A DNA stretch of 64,000 nt. Source: Oenococcus oeni DSM 20252 = AWRIB129 (lineage in GTDB: Bacteria > Bacillota > Bacilli > Lactobacillales > Lactobacillaceae). How positions within the stretch are numbered: position 1 is the stretch's first letter; every line of letters starts with the position of its first letter. Positions 43,212-52,661 of this stretch are shown here, piece by piece. The position numbers and the translations under genes are program-made. Where the stretch lies: NCBI RefSeq assembly GCF_000372485.1, contig NZ_AQVA01000005.1, forward strand, positions 62,001 through 126,000, given 5' to 3'. A model generated the notes under the pieces. It did no database searches and was not told the DNA's origin. It saw nothing but the letters and a program-made list of their open reading frames with translations.

Positions 43212-44305
43212 GCCTTAACCTTCTTTCCTCTCGTCAATATTGTCGCTGCCAACCAGGATGTGATCGGAACAGTCAAAACAATTGCAATTGCCGAAATAAT
43301 CGTCGAAAGCAAACCGAGCAGCATTGCGATATCGATTGTATAAGACCAGGTATTTCCGTTTCTTAAATACAGGAAAACCATCGGCAAAGTATTGGCGATA
43401 AATACCATAAACAGCACATTGGTTAATGAACCAACAATATCACGGCCAACATTCATACCGGATACAAAATATTCTTTAAAAGCTCGTTCAGATCGTTCGC
43501 GTTGCATCCCCAGCAGCATCGCACTGATGTCTGAAGCTTCGTCCATCGAGGCACCGAGCACACCAATCAGGACTTCGGAATAAAAAACCGGAATCGGAAA
43601 TTGAGTAATGTAGTCCATATATTCAAAATGAATTCCACTGGAACCATTTAGATTTATCGTCAATGCACCAATTGCAACTCCGGCGGCCGTTGACAAAAGC
43701 GTTGATAAAAGAACAATCAAGAACTGTTTTGTTTTCCCAAGAACCATAAAGGAAGTAATAAAAGCGAAAATAATCGTCAATACACCAAAAACCACTACCG
43801 GCTGGACTGATACAAAATTGATATCAAACAAGATTGCCAATAAGAAGAAAATAAAATTAAGTCCCAGGCTAAGAATAATTTGGAAACTCAATTTATTCGC
43901 AAAAAAGATGATGAGCGAAAGCATTAGAGCCAAGGTGAAAACCAAAATTGCATCGCGTTTTTGGCCAATAATACTCCACCATTTTTTGTGACTCAGCAAA
44001 ATTTGCTGACCAACACGGTATTTTTGCGTAATTACCTGAGACTTAAAATATTCATTGCTGATTTTTATTTCTTGACCACGACGCTCCGTATTTAAAAATT
44101 TTAAGGTCAGTTTTTGCGTTATATCGTGATCGACATTCCCGTAATAGTCTTTCGTTGCTTCCGAAGATACCTGTTTTACATTAGTTATCTCGGCAATTGG
44201 CGTTTTATATATGAAATAATCAAAATGCGCTGCCACTGTTAAAACAATTATAATTGCAGCAAGGAACAGCCATTTGAATTTTTTCCACAAACGAAAAAAC
44301 GTCAT
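43208..44305 (-). CDS. YibE/F-family membrane protein, first subunit
   Basis: A 365-residue protein. Residues 13-31 form a first membrane helix, about 32-115 an extracytoplasmic beta domain, and 118-360 about seven helices. They include the conserved LIGVLGASMDEASDISAML and EYFVSGMNVGRDIVGSLTNV, closely parallel to the partner protein. Function is unknown; family members are proposed transporters. No SD is present; TAAAAT ends 7 nt before ATG, predicting a leaderless mRNA. Confidence 0.87.
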   Translation of the reverse strand: MTFFRLWKKFKWLFLAAIIIVLTVAAHFDYFIYKTPIAEITNVKQVSSEATKDYYGNVDHDITQKLTLKFLNTERRGQEIKISNEYFKSQVITQKYRVGQQILLSHKKWWSIIGQKRDAILVFTLALMLSLIIFFANKLSFQIILSLGLNFIFFLLAILFDINFVSVQPVVVFGVLTIIFAFITSFMVLGKTKQFLIVLLSTLLSTAAGVAIGALTINLNGSSGIHFEYMDYITQFPIPVFYSEVLIGVLGASMDEASDISAMLLGMQRERSERAFKEYFVSGMNVGRDIVGSLTNVLFMVFIANTLPMVFLYLRNGNTWSYTIDIAMLLGLLSTIISAIAIVLTVPITSWLAATILTRGKKVKA

Positions 44306-44312
44306 ATGTGCA

Positions 44313-44318
44313 ATTTTA
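44313..44318 (-). promoter_or_regulatory. -10 element of the YibE/F pair, leaderless spacing
   Basis: TAAAAT on the minus strand, 7 nt before ATG, no SD. Confidence 0.55.
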
Positions 44319-44346
44319 ACTCAAATGAAAAAGGAAATTTTAATTT

Positions 44347-45381
44347 CTATTCAGCCTCGGGGAGTTTTAAATCGAGCGGTTGAATAAAATGAAGCTTTTT
44401 CACAAAAAGCAAATAAGCTAAATAGGCCAAAGCAAGTGGGATAACAATGAACTCCAGCAACAATAACAAAATATTGTTTGTGCCGGTTGAAAAAGCTGCC
44501 AATGGACCAATCAGACCGGAAATACCAAAACCGGCCGAAGCAGGCGTCCCACCGACATTCAAAATTGCACCCTCGAGACCGGCAAGAGCAGAAACGATTC
44601 CAATTGGAACAAACAGCTTGGGAGTTTTTAACATATTGGCCATTTGAATTTTCGGCGTCCCGATAAAATGACTCAAGGTTCCACCGAGACTATTAACCGA
44701 AGCACCCATAACTGCCAGGGTGAAGCTGGCAGTTGTAATTCCTAAATTAGCAGAACCGGACCCAATTCCGCTCAAACCAATTGCAAGGGCAATTCCAACC
44801 GAAGAAATTGGAGATAAAATCAAAACCGCAAAGATGATCCCCATCAACGGGCCCATGATTAAAGGCTGTAAATCTGTTAAATCGTTAATCGCACTGCCAA
44901 TCGCCGTCGTAATCGAATGAACATAAGGGAAAAGCAGGCGTCCCAAGCCACCAGCAATTCCAAGGACAAGAATTGGCGATAAAACGACTTTTAATGTCCC
45001 AAGCCGATTTTGAATTATTTTGATCAACAAAACAGAAATTACAAGCGTGATACCAATATTGATGATATCGCCTGGCCCGTTAACTAAAAATCCTCCTTTT
45101 GAATCGACCGCCGCGCTTCCGGAACCCATAAAAGCGGCTAAAGCCATCGAGCCACTATTAATCATCGTAAATTTAAAAGCGCGGCCGGCAGCCATCGCAG
45201 CAATCACAGCAAGTAGGCACTGCGACGGGCTTGTCATCTGGCCAACGGCCATTGCAAGCGGATTATTTCCAAAAGCCTTCATTAGAGAACCCAAAACGGC
45301 TCCGGGAACCAAAGCAATAATTACACCGATGCTTAAGCTATTTAATATTTTCAAAACAAAGTTTGTTTCCCTTTTTTCCAT
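44347..45381 (-). CDS. Orphan PTS-type IIC transporter (PTS_EIIC_2 family)
   Basis: A 344-residue membrane protein with about ten helices rich in Gly/Ala and the pattern of the PTS_EIIC_2 family (MTSPSQCLLAVIAAMAAGRA, INSGSMALAAFMGSGSAA, GTPKIQMANMLKTPK). No EIIA or EIIB gene is nearby and no phosphorylation-site domain is fused, so it may work with a distant EIIAB or independently of the PTS. SD GAGG precedes the ATG. It lies just downstream of the aminotransferase gene on the same strand. Confidence 0.75.
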   Translation of the reverse strand: MEKRETNFVLKILNSLSIGVIIALVPGAVLGSLMKAFGNNPLAMAVGQMTSPSQCLLAVIAAMAAGRAFKFTMINSGSMALAAFMGSGSAAVDSKGGFLVNGPGDIINIGITLVISVLLIKIIQNRLGTLKVVLSPILVLGIAGGLGRLLFPYVHSITTAIGSAINDLTDLQPLIMGPLMGIIFAVLILSPISSVGIALAIGLSGIGSGSANLGITTASFTLAVMGASVNSLGGTLSHFIGTPKIQMANMLKTPKLFVPIGIVSALAGLEGAILNVGGTPASAGFGISGLIGPLAAFSTGTNNILLLLLEFIVIPLALAYLAYLLFVKKLHFIQPLDLKLPEAE

Positions 45382-45418
45382 TTAAAAACCTCATTGAACC
45401 CCATAAATTTTAATGTAA

Positions 45419-46633
45419 CTATTTTGTAGTCGACTTCTCATATATCTTTGCCTGTGCCTGTTTTTGTTTGGAAAAGAATTCTGATAAACGATTCACGGCA
45501 ATTTTAATTTGATCAAGCGAAGCAGCATAGGAAAGTCGAAGATAACCGGCTTGGCCAAAAGCAACTCCCGGTGTCAAACCGACTTTCGCTTCTTCAGCGA
45601 TTTGTCTTGCCAGTTTAAAACCATCCTGTTCAAGATAATCGGGAATCTTAAAAAAGAAATAAAAGGCGCCGTCCGGATAGGCAAAAGAAATGTCTAGTTT
45701 TGTGAAAGCATCGATTAAATAATCCCGACGTTTCTTATATTCAACTCGCATGGTAGCGGCATCATTTTCACCGGCAGAAAAAGCTTCTGTTGCTGCAGCC
45801 ATAACAACATCAGGGAGTGCAGTTGTTATCAACTGGTGAATAACAGCAATTTGAGAAATTATCGCTTGCGGTCCGGCAATAATTCCAAGACGATAACCGG
45901 TCATTGCATGCGATTTGGAAACACCATTAAAGAGAATCGTTTGCCCCGGCAAAGCTGCTGCAAAAGAACTGTGAGGACGATCATAAGTCAATTCAGAATA
46001 TATCTCGTCGGAAATAACAAAAATATCATGATTCTTTAAAACGTTGACAAGTGCCTGAATCTGTTTTTCGTTATAAGCAACTCCGGTCGGATTGCCTGGA
46101 GTCGTCAAAACAATTGCTTTAGCTTGGGGATGCGCCAACAATACCTGTTTTAATTTTTCGGCTGTTAAAATAAAACCACTCTCTTCGGTTGAAACCGGAA
46201 CTATTTTTCCGCCAAAAGCCGAGGCTGCTGCTGCATAGACCGGAAAAGTCGGCTCAGGAACAATTAATTCGTCACCCGGATTAAGAATTGTTTTCATCGT
46301 ATCGCAAATTCCCTCGGTAACTCCAAGTGTGTTCACAATTTCCGTTGCCGGATCATAATTCAAGTGATAATGATTCTTTAAAAAATCAGCAACACTTTGC
46401 AACAGTTCAGGTGTTCCACTTGACGGACCATAGTGTGAGTCGTTTGCTTGAATATCGGCAATGGCCGCTTTTTTAATATGTTCGGGCGTATTAAAATCCG
46501 GTTCGCCAACTGTGAGCAGGACGATATTGTCGATTTTTTTGAATTCTTTATTCAAAGAAAGGATTTGACTCGGTTTTGCTCCCTGAACAAATGAATTGGT
46601 TTTCTTGTCTAAATTCTTTTTAACTTCTGGCAT
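45419..46633 (-). CDS. PLP-dependent aminotransferase, aromatic/PatA type
   Basis: A 404-residue class I aminotransferase. Visible hallmarks are LLTVGEPDFNTPEHI, HYGPSSGTPELLQ, LTTPGNPTGVAYN, ISDEIYSELTYD and the PLP-lysine site NGVSKSHAMTGYRLG. It resembles the aromatic aminotransferase/PatA group of LAB, which starts phenylalanine, tyrosine or lysine-precursor conversions; the substrate is inferred only. The start at 46633 is preferred because purine-rich GGAGAAGAGGAAAG precedes it. A long structured leader with a terminator lies upstream. Confidence 0.88.
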   Translation of the reverse strand: MPEVKKNLDKKTNSFVQGAKPSQILSLNKEFKKIDNIVLLTVGEPDFNTPEHIKKAAIADIQANDSHYGPSSGTPELLQSVADFLKNHYHLNYDPATEIVNTLGVTEGICDTMKTILNPGDELIVPEPTFPVYAAAASAFGGKIVPVSTEESGFILTAEKLKQVLLAHPQAKAIVLTTPGNPTGVAYNEKQIQALVNVLKNHDIFVISDEIYSELTYDRPHSSFAAALPGQTILFNGVSKSHAMTGYRLGIIAGPQAIISQIAVIHQLITTALPDVVMAAATEAFSAGENDAATMRVEYKKRRDYLIDAFTKLDISFAYPDGAFYFFFKIPDYLEQDGFKLARQIAEEAKVGLTPGVAFGQAGYLRLSYAASLDQIKIAVNRLSEFFSKQKQAQAKIYEKSTTK

Positions 46634-46665
46634 CTTCTTTCCTCTTCTCCTTAGATTTTCCAAAC

Positions 46666-46698
46666 AAAAAAGCACTCTTGCTTTTATCCCAAGAGTGC
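46666..46698 (-). terminator. Leader terminator upstream of the aminotransferase
   Basis: GCACTCTTG and CAAGAGTGC form a perfect 9-bp stem followed by six T on the minus strand, 33 nt before the start codon. Confidence 0.9.
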
Positions 46699-46781
46699 CT
46701 TTAAAACTATCTAGCGGTCTCGGGATAAACCCGCGACCAAAACTGGTTACGCGGGTATACGCGTAAACCAGTAATAGTTTT
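46666..46781 (-). ncRNA. Structured leader RNA (riboswitch-like) of the aminotransferase gene
   Basis: On the minus strand a closing stem (AAAACTAT/ATAGTTTT, plus 46774-46781 and 46703-46710) encloses two hairpins. Hairpin one (46742-46772) pairs ACTGGTT and ACGCG with CGCGT and AACCAGT around one bulge. Hairpin two (46716-46738) pairs GGTC and CGGG with CCCG and GACC around one mismatch. A terminator follows (46672-46698). TTTATCCCGAGA (46718-46729) can instead pair with TCTTGGGATAAA (46683-46694), 12 bp with one wobble, excluding both hairpin two and the terminator. No known class recognised; a T-box sequence is absent. Confidence 0.7.
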
Positions 46782-46823
46782 TATTGCTTTGTGTCTGTAT
46801 TCCTGTCATCGAAATTAAGGCTA

Positions 46824-46852
46824 AGATTAACGGAAAAACAATCGTTTGTCAA
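46824..46852 (-). promoter_or_regulatory. Promoter of the aminotransferase leader
   Basis: Minus strand TTGACA (46847-46852), a 17-bp spacer and TAATCT (46824-46829), giving a leader of about 180 nt. Confidence 0.8.
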
Positions 46853-46913
46853 TATATTTTCAGATCTTTTTCAAAAAAGTTTTTAGTTTCACAATCTTCG
46901 AATAATAATTTCC

Positions 46914-47705
46914 TTATTTTTTCTCTTCAAAAAGGTATTTGTCACGAAGAGCGTCAATATCTTTATCTTCTAAGTGTATATAGTCATGCAAATAAGTAAT
47001 TGGATCGCCGGATAAGGATTTAACGGTATCGATTGCTCTTTGCAAATAGTCGATATTAACTGTCCATAGCGAACGAATATTGGCAATCTCTTCGGCACTA
47101 GCACCTTTCTTTTTCATATAGTCCACTTTGCCGTCGACAATTTTAGTCGACAAACGATCAGTAATTAAATAATCATGTTTAATTTGGTTTTCGCTGATTC
47201 CAAGCGCCTCCATGAAAAGCATTGAAGCAACTCCTGTTCGATCCTTGCCAGCCGTGCAGTGAAAAGCCAGTGTCTGTTTTTTTCTCAACAATAAATCGAA
47301 AAACTTGCGATAGGCAACATTGGAAAATTCATCCGCGACTAAATGCTCATAATTATTAATCATTTTCAAATAACCGGAATTTTTTTCTTTATACTCCCTG
47401 CTTAATTGAGCATAATCAGCGGTCGAATCGGTTCTATCCAGATCCATTGCCGGAATATTCAGATCGACAACATTTTTTGGAACCCGATCAGGTTCCTTTT
47501 CAACTTCGATAGGTGTCCGAAAATCGACAATTGTATCAACATTTCGTTCTTGCAAATAAAGCAGGTCTGCTTGTGAAAGATAAGCCATGTTGGCCGTTCG
47601 AAAAAGTTTTCCCCATTTTATTTTTCGTCCATCGGCCGAAGTATAGCCGCCGATATCTCTGAAATTATAACCACCGATAACTGGTAAAACGCGTCTTTTA
47701 TCCAT
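46914..47705 (-). CDS. Tyrosine/lipid phosphatase (CX5R family)
   Basis: A 263-residue phosphatase. The P-loop HCTAGKDRTGVAS has the Cys-x5-Arg signature with Lys and Asp inside, as in Y_phosphatase3/LipA-like enzymes active on phosphotyrosine or phosphoinositides. The N-terminal motif GYNFRDIGGYTSADGRKIKW is also typical of this family. There is no signal peptide. No SD is present; TAAGAT ends 6 nt before ATG. It is monocistronic. Confidence 0.9.
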   Translation of the reverse strand: MDKRRVLPVIGGYNFRDIGGYTSADGRKIKWGKLFRTANMAYLSQADLLYLQERNVDTIVDFRTPIEVEKEPDRVPKNVVDLNIPAMDLDRTDSTADYAQLSREYKEKNSGYLKMINNYEHLVADEFSNVAYRKFFDLLLRKKQTLAFHCTAGKDRTGVASMLFMEALGISENQIKHDYLITDRLSTKIVDGKVDYMKKKGASAEEIANIRSLWTVNIDYLQRAIDTVKSLSGDPITYLHDYIHLEDKDIDALRDKYLFEEKK

Positions 47706-47711
47706 AAATTA

Positions 47712-47717
47712 ATCTTA
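47712..47717 (-). promoter_or_regulatory. -10 element of the phosphatase gene, leaderless spacing
   Basis: TAAGAT on the minus strand, 6 nt before ATG, no SD. Confidence 0.5.
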
Positions 47718-47732
47718 ACTAATTTCACTAAA

Positions 47733-47758
47733 GAAAAACCAGGTTAAAAACCTGGTTA
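47733..47758 (-). terminator. Terminator of the lplA-pdh operon
   Basis: AACCAGGTT and AACCTGGTT form a perfect 9-bp stem followed by T residues on the minus strand, 11 bp after the pdhD stop. Confidence 0.85.
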
Positions 47759-47768
47759 TCAAATCATT

Positions 47769-49190
47769 TTAAATATGGATCGGCAAACCATCAGCTAATT
47801 CCGATGCATCCATGATCGCTTCGCCGAGTGTCGGATGAGGATGAATCGTCAAACTAATATCTTCGGTTGTTAAACCATTTTCGATTGCCAAAGATAATTC
47901 GGAAATCAAATCAGAGGCCCCAGGACCGACGATCTGCGATCCGATCAGAGCTTTGGTCTGATTGTCGGAAATCAAGCGAATGAAGCCTTTCCCCTCGTTG
48001 ATTGATAAAGCTCGGCCATTGGCTGCAAAAGGAAACTTATAAGCTTTTGCATCGAGTTTCTTTTCTTTAACGCTCTCCGGAGTTTCGCCAGTTGTTGCCA
48101 ATTCGTAATTTGTATAAGCAACGGCCGGCAACGAGTAATGAAGGTCATGGGCATTTTGATCGCCGGAAATCGCTGCTGCAGCAATTTTACCTTGAAAACT
48201 GGCTTTGTGAGCCAAAGCCGGCCCAACAGTAATATCGCCAATTGCGTAAATATGGGAAACGTTCGTTTTCATTGTGTCGTCAATTTCAACCAATCCACGA
48301 TCGGTCAATTTAACATTTGTATTGTTCAAACCGATATTATCGGTATTCGGCCTACGGCCTACGGAAACCAAAAGATAATCGCCGTCTACCGTTTGCTCTT
48401 TGCCATCAGCTTCGAATGTAACCGTAACGTCTTTTTCAGTTTGAGACGCGGACTTTGCCTTGGCACTGGTGAAAATTTCGCCTCCCTGGGCCTTGAAATC
48501 ATCCAAGACCGGTTGAATCATTTCTTTATCAAAACCCGACAGAACATGATCGAGTCCTTCGATAACAGTGACCTTACTGCCAAGATTTTGGTAAACACTG
48601 CCAAGCTCAAAGCCGATCACACCGCCGCCGATCACGATCAGGTGTTTAGGAATTTCCGGTAGAGACAAAGCAGCAGTCGAATCAACAATTCGTTTGCCAA
48701 AAGCAAAACTGGGAATTTCAATCGGTCGCGATCCAGTTGCTAGAATACAATTATTAAACTGAAAAAGCTCATGATCATCGCCCTTTACGACATTAATTTG
48801 TTTATTATCGACAAAAGAAGCAACTCCATGAATAATATCGACACGATGCTTCTTTAAGAGCATTTCAACACCGCCGGTTAATTGGTTGACAACTTTCTTC
48901 TGTTTCCATTCCTGAGTAGTTTTCCAATCAAGTTCGGTTCCGCTGCTTTTTAAACCAAAAGGTTGTTCAGAGACGGCATCATGATAATGATGGCCGACAT
49001 TAATCAAAGCTTTAGAGGGAATACATCCAACATTCAAACAGACACCGCCGATAAAAGTACTTTCGATAATCGTAACCTTTTGACCCAGCTCTGCCGCTCT
49101 GATAGCGGCGACATAGCCACCGGGGCCTGATCCGATTACTACAGTATCAATATCAGTCGCTTGAGCTCCAACAACACCACCAGTTGCCAT
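47769..49190 (-). CDS. pdhD: Dihydrolipoyl dehydrogenase (E3)
   Basis: A 473-residue flavoprotein that reoxidises dihydrolipoyl-E2 with NAD+. FAD site VVIGSGPGGYVAAIRAAELG, redox disulfide GGVCLNVGCIPSKAL, NAD site VIGGGVIGFELGS, and the C-terminal His-Glu pair HPHPTLGEAIMDA are all present. No lipoyl domain is fused. It is last in lplA-pdhA-pdhB-pdhC-pdhD, starting 2 nt after pdhC. Confidence 0.96.
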   Translation of the reverse strand: MATGGVVGAQATDIDTVVIGSGPGGYVAAIRAAELGQKVTIIESTFIGGVCLNVGCIPSKALINVGHHYHDAVSEQPFGLKSSGTELDWKTTQEWKQKKVVNQLTGGVEMLLKKHRVDIIHGVASFVDNKQINVVKGDDHELFQFNNCILATGSRPIEIPSFAFGKRIVDSTAALSLPEIPKHLIVIGGGVIGFELGSVYQNLGSKVTVIEGLDHVLSGFDKEMIQPVLDDFKAQGGEIFTSAKAKSASQTEKDVTVTFEADGKEQTVDGDYLLVSVGRRPNTDNIGLNNTNVKLTDRGLVEIDDTMKTNVSHIYAIGDITVGPALAHKASFQGKIAAAAISGDQNAHDLHYSLPAVAYTNYELATTGETPESVKEKKLDAKAYKFPFAANGRALSINEGKGFIRLISDNQTKALIGSQIVGPGASDLISELSLAIENGLTTEDISLTIHPHPTLGEAIMDASELADGLPIHI

Positions 49191-49192
49191 AA

Positions 49193-50539
49193 TTACACCT
49201 CCATCAGCATGTAAGCCGGATCAGCTAACAGGCTCTTCAAATAGTTCATTGAAGTTTGACCAAGCATGCCGTCGATCAAACGATGGTCATAACTCAAACT
49301 GAGTTTCATCATTTGACCGGCAACGATTGTACCGTCGTCTGAAATAATCGGTTCTTTAACAATCGATCCTAAACCAAGAATCGCAACTTCTTTAGCATTG
49401 ATAATCGGTGTAAACCAAGTTCCACGTGCAGAACCGATGTTGGAAATCGTGATTGTTCCGCCACGCATTTGATCGGGCTTAATAGAACCATCACGAACAG
49501 CAGCTGCCAAATCCTCAATTTCTTGAGCAATTGCCATAATCGGTTTTTGATCAGCATGGGCAATCACCGGTACATACAATCCGCTTGGTGCATTCACGGC
49601 AATTCCCAAATTAATATCATCATGGTATACAATTTCTTGTTTGTCCATATCAAGCGATGCATTGATTTCCGGAAACTTCTTAGCCGTAGCTGCCAAAGCT
49701 TTGGCCGCATATGCCAAATAAGTCAAATGAATATTTTGATCAGCGGCTATCGGCTTGAATTGCTTGCGATGGGCAACCAGTTTTGAAACTTCAGTCTGAT
49801 CAAAATTAGTAACTGTAGGAATAGTAGAATTTTGCAGCGACATGGCTTTGGCAATCGCCTTACGAACCGGTGTCATCGAAACCCGGCCTTCTTTAAGTGG
49901 GTCGGGAGCTGCGGCTTTTTTAGTCGGGGCAGATTCCGAAGCCGTTTGTTTTGTCGTTGTTTCTGCCTCGCTTGGCTGATTTTCTGGTTCCTTCTCAGGG
50001 GCAGCAGAAGAAGTAGAAAAGTTCTCAACATCGGACATCGTAATATGGCCGTGATGCCCACTGGCCGTAACCTGGGATAAATCGATTCCATGTTCGTGAG
50101 CATAGTGGCGAACCGACGGCATTGCCAAAATATTGCCGTTGGAAGCTGTTGCCGCTCCGCTGCTATTTGAAGAATCAGAAGTTGGAGCTGCTGGAGATGC
50201 TTGGCTGGAAACCGCTGTCTTTTTTTCGCTTTCCGCGGGTTCTTCTATTTCCTTGGCCTCTGTTTTTCCCCTTTGGCCATCGTCAGCGGCCGAACCACTA
50301 CCGTCGCCATCAAACTCAATCAGAGGTTCGCCAACTTTCACTGTTGTTCCCGGTTCAACAAATAACTTCGTGACTTTTCCAGAATAGGGTGAAAGGATCT
50401 CCTGCAGAAGCTTGTCGTTTTGAACTTCAGCAACCGAATCGTCGGTTTTGACCTGATCGCCGACTTTAACCAGCCAATCGGAAATTTCTCCCTCAGCCAT
50501 TCCTTCGCCAATATCAGGCATTTTAAAGATTTCAGTCAT
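49193..50539 (-). CDS. pdhC: Dihydrolipoamide acetyltransferase (E2) of pyruvate dehydrogenase
   Basis: A 448-residue core subunit. One lipoyl domain at residues 1-77 (lipoyl-Lys in [10 protein letters not shown]), then a Glu/Ser/Ala-rich linker, the subunit-binding domain (about 140-176, [20 protein letters not shown]), a second flexible linker, and the catalytic domain from about 220. That domain has [17 protein letters not shown] and the active-site [12 protein letters not shown]. It starts within the last 8 nt of pdhB. Lipoate is probably attached by the LplA encoded first in the operon. Confidence 0.96.
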   Translation of the reverse strand: MTEIFKMPDIGEGMAEGEISDWLVKVGDQVKTDDSVAEVQNDKLLQEILSPYSGKVTKLFVEPGTTVKVGEPLIEFDGDGSGSAADDGQRGKTEAKEIEEPAESEKKTAVSSQASPAAPTSDSSNSSGAATASNGNILAMPSVRHYAHEHGIDLSQVTASGHHGHITMSDVENFSTSSAAPEKEPENQPSEAETTTKQTASESAPTKKAAAPDPLKEGRVSMTPVRKAIAKAMSLQNSTIPTVTNFDQTEVSKLVAHRKQFKPIAADQNIHLTYLAYAAKALAATAKKFPEINASLDMDKQEIVYHDDINLGIAVNAPSGLYVPVIAHADQKPIMAIAQEIEDLAAAVRDGSIKPDQMRGGTITISNIGSARGTWFTPIINAKEVAILGLGSIVKEPIISDDGTIVAGQMMKLSLSYDHRLIDGMLGQTSMNYLKSLLADPAYMLMEV

Positions 50540-51512
50540 AATTTACAATCTCCTTAACTTTGTCGATGATATCGTCAGCATTAACCATCCAATCGTTTTC
50601 TGCCTGGGCAAAAGGATAAATGGAATCAGGAGCGGCAACCCGACCAACCGGTGCTTTCAAACTTAAAATGAATCTTTCGGAAATTTCCGCCATCACACTG
50701 GCTCCAATTCCGGCCATTCGTTGTGCTTCTTGGGCAACAACCACGCGTCCGGTTTTCTTGACCGATTCGCCGATCGTCTCAATATCAAGGGGTGAAACAG
50801 TTCGCAAATCAATAATCTCGGCATCAATCCCTTGTTTGGACAACTCTTCGGCGGCATTCAAAGCAACCGGTGTCATTCCACCATAAGTAATAATGGAAAT
50901 ATCCTTTCCTTTCCGAACGACAGCTGCTTTATCCAATGGGGTCGTGTAATATCCTTCGGCAACTTCGCCTTTGATCGAACGATACAGGTGCAGGTTTTCA
51001 AGGAAAATAACTGGATCATTTGATTCGATCGCACTTAAAAGCAAACCTTTGGCATCTGATGGATTAGAAGGCATTACAACTCTCAATCCTGGAGTCTGGG
51101 CAACCAGGCCCTCTAAATTATCGGAATGCATTTCCGGTGTCTTTGTTCCGCCACCATAAGGTGCACGAACAACAATCGGCATTTGGCGGGTTCCGTTAAA
51201 GCGGAAACGATTGCGGGCCATTTGGCCGGCCAAAGAATCAAGTACTTCGTATATAAAGCCATAAAATTGAATTTCCATGATTGGACGATAGCCCTGAGTG
51301 GTCAAACCAATCGCCAGACCACCGATCCCGGATTCAGCCAATGGAGTGTTAAAAACACGGTCCTCGCCGTACTTGTCTTGCAAGCCGTCGGTAGCTCGGA
51401 AAACACCACCGTTTTTGCCGACATCTTCGCCAAGAATCAAAACATTTTTATCATGTTCCAAGGCGAGATCCTGAGCTTCTTTAACGGCATCAATGTAACT
51501 TTTAACAGCCAT
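50532..51512 (-). CDS. pdhB: Pyruvate dehydrogenase E1 component, beta subunit
   Basis: A 326-residue transketolase-type subunit ([55 protein letters not shown]). The C-terminal half has [20 protein letters not shown] and [16 protein letters not shown]. It forms the alpha2beta2 E1 with PdhA, decarboxylating pyruvate with thiamine diphosphate. Stop and start codons abut those of neighbours in the operon, so it is co-translated. Confidence 0.96.
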   Translation of the reverse strand: MAVKSYIDAVKEAQDLALEHDKNVLILGEDVGKNGGVFRATDGLQDKYGEDRVFNTPLAESGIGGLAIGLTTQGYRPIMEIQFYGFIYEVLDSLAGQMARNRFRFNGTRQMPIVVRAPYGGGTKTPEMHSDNLEGLVAQTPGLRVVMPSNPSDAKGLLLSAIESNDPVIFLENLHLYRSIKGEVAEGYYTTPLDKAAVVRKGKDISIITYGGMTPVALNAAEELSKQGIDAEIIDLRTVSPLDIETIGESVKKTGRVVVAQEAQRMAGIGASVMAEISERFILSLKAPVGRVAAPDSIYPFAQAENDWMVNADDIIDKVKEIVNYD

Positions 51513-51514
51513 TT

Positions 51515-52651
51515 TTACTTGCCCTCACTTTCGAATTTTTCAATTTGCTCTTTCATTGCATAACCAGGAACTTCCAAAGTATTCTTCAAGTAGTCACTGA
51601 TTTTTTGCTTGTCGATGTTATCGGCTTTTTTAATATCTTCATCGATTCGGGCATCAATCTGGGCAATATAATCATTCTCTTTGTCTTCATCCCAAAGTCC
51701 TTTGTCCGTAATATATTTGCGCATGCGAATCAAAGGATCCTTTTTCCACCAATCAGCAATATCCTCTTTGGTACGGTAACGAAGGGGGTCGTCTCCGGCA
51801 GTAGAATGAGCTTCGAAACGGTCTGTCAGAGTCTCAATCAAAACCGGCCCTTTGCCAGAAACTGCCCAAGCCCGTGCTTCTTTGGCTGCAAGATAAACAG
51901 CAATTGCGTCCTGTCCGTCGACTACCAGACTTGGAACGCCGACTGCCCAGCCTTTGGCCGCCAAATGTGGAGCAGCAGTTTGAAGTTTGCGTGGAGTCGA
52001 AATAGCAAAACCGTTATTTTGAACAAAGAAGACTTCATTTGCATGATAAGCCGCCGCAAAATTCATTCCTTCGTAAAAGTCGCCTTGCGAAGTGCCACCA
52101 TCGCCGGTATAAGCATAAGAAACAGCTTTTTTGTTTCGCTTCTTTAATCCCAAAGCGACACCGGCTGCCTCCACATACTGCGCGCCAATAATAATTTGTG
52201 GAAACCAAGAATTAACTTCTTTACCATCATCGGTCGTATATTCATTCCCAACGACGTGACCGCGGCTCCATAGAATCGCCTTCCAGATCGGCCATCCTTT
52301 AGCAACTATTTCGGGAATATCACGGTATCCCGGAAAGAGCCAGTCTTCATCGTGAAAAGCATAGGCCGAAGCCATTTGCGACGCTTCCTGTCCAGCGGTC
52401 GGAGCAAAGAAACCAAACCTGCCCTGCCTTGCTAATTTAGTTGAACGAATATCCAGTTGCCGGTTAAGCAGCATATTATGAAAAATGTTAATCAGATCAT
52501 CATCGCTTAAATCAGCACGTTCCAAAGCTTTTTCGTCAACGATTTTACCATCGTTGTCCAAAACCTTTAACGTTGGAAAAGCATCATCTTGAGCTTTTAG
52601 CTGGTAATCAAAATCCAAAATCTGATCATTTGTTTTTGAGATATTTGACAT
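51515..52651 (-). CDS. pdhA: Pyruvate dehydrogenase E1 component, alpha subunit
   Basis: A 378-residue subunit with the thiamine-diphosphate motif [20 protein letters not shown] ending in NN ([11 protein letters not shown]). It also has the phosphorylation-loop region [20 protein letters not shown]. The start at 52651 is chosen because AGGAGG precedes it; the longer frame overlaps lplA. It lies 10 nt after the lplA stop. Confidence 0.96.
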   Translation of the reverse strand: MSNISKTNDQILDFDYQLKAQDDAFPTLKVLDNDGKIVDEKALERADLSDDDLINIFHNMLLNRQLDIRSTKLARQGRFGFFAPTAGQEASQMASAYAFHDEDWLFPGYRDIPEIVAKGWPIWKAILWSRGHVVGNEYTTDDGKEVNSWFPQIIIGAQYVEAAGVALGLKKRNKKAVSYAYTGDGGTSQGDFYEGMNFAAAYHANEVFFVQNNGFAISTPRKLQTAAPHLAAKGWAVGVPSLVVDGQDAIAVYLAAKEARAWAVSGKGPVLIETLTDRFEAHSTAGDDPLRYRTKEDIADWWKKDPLIRMRKYITDKGLWDEDKENDYIAQIDARIDEDIKKADNIDKQKISDYLKNTLEVPGYAMKEQIEKFESEGK

Positions 52652-52661
52652 CTTGTTCCTC

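Noticed and set aside
46666-46852. T-box leader for the aminotransferase
   Set aside because: The GCGGGTTTATCCCG segment recalls T-box antiterminators, but the conserved GGGTGGNACCGCG-type sequence and a stem I with specifier loop are not visible.
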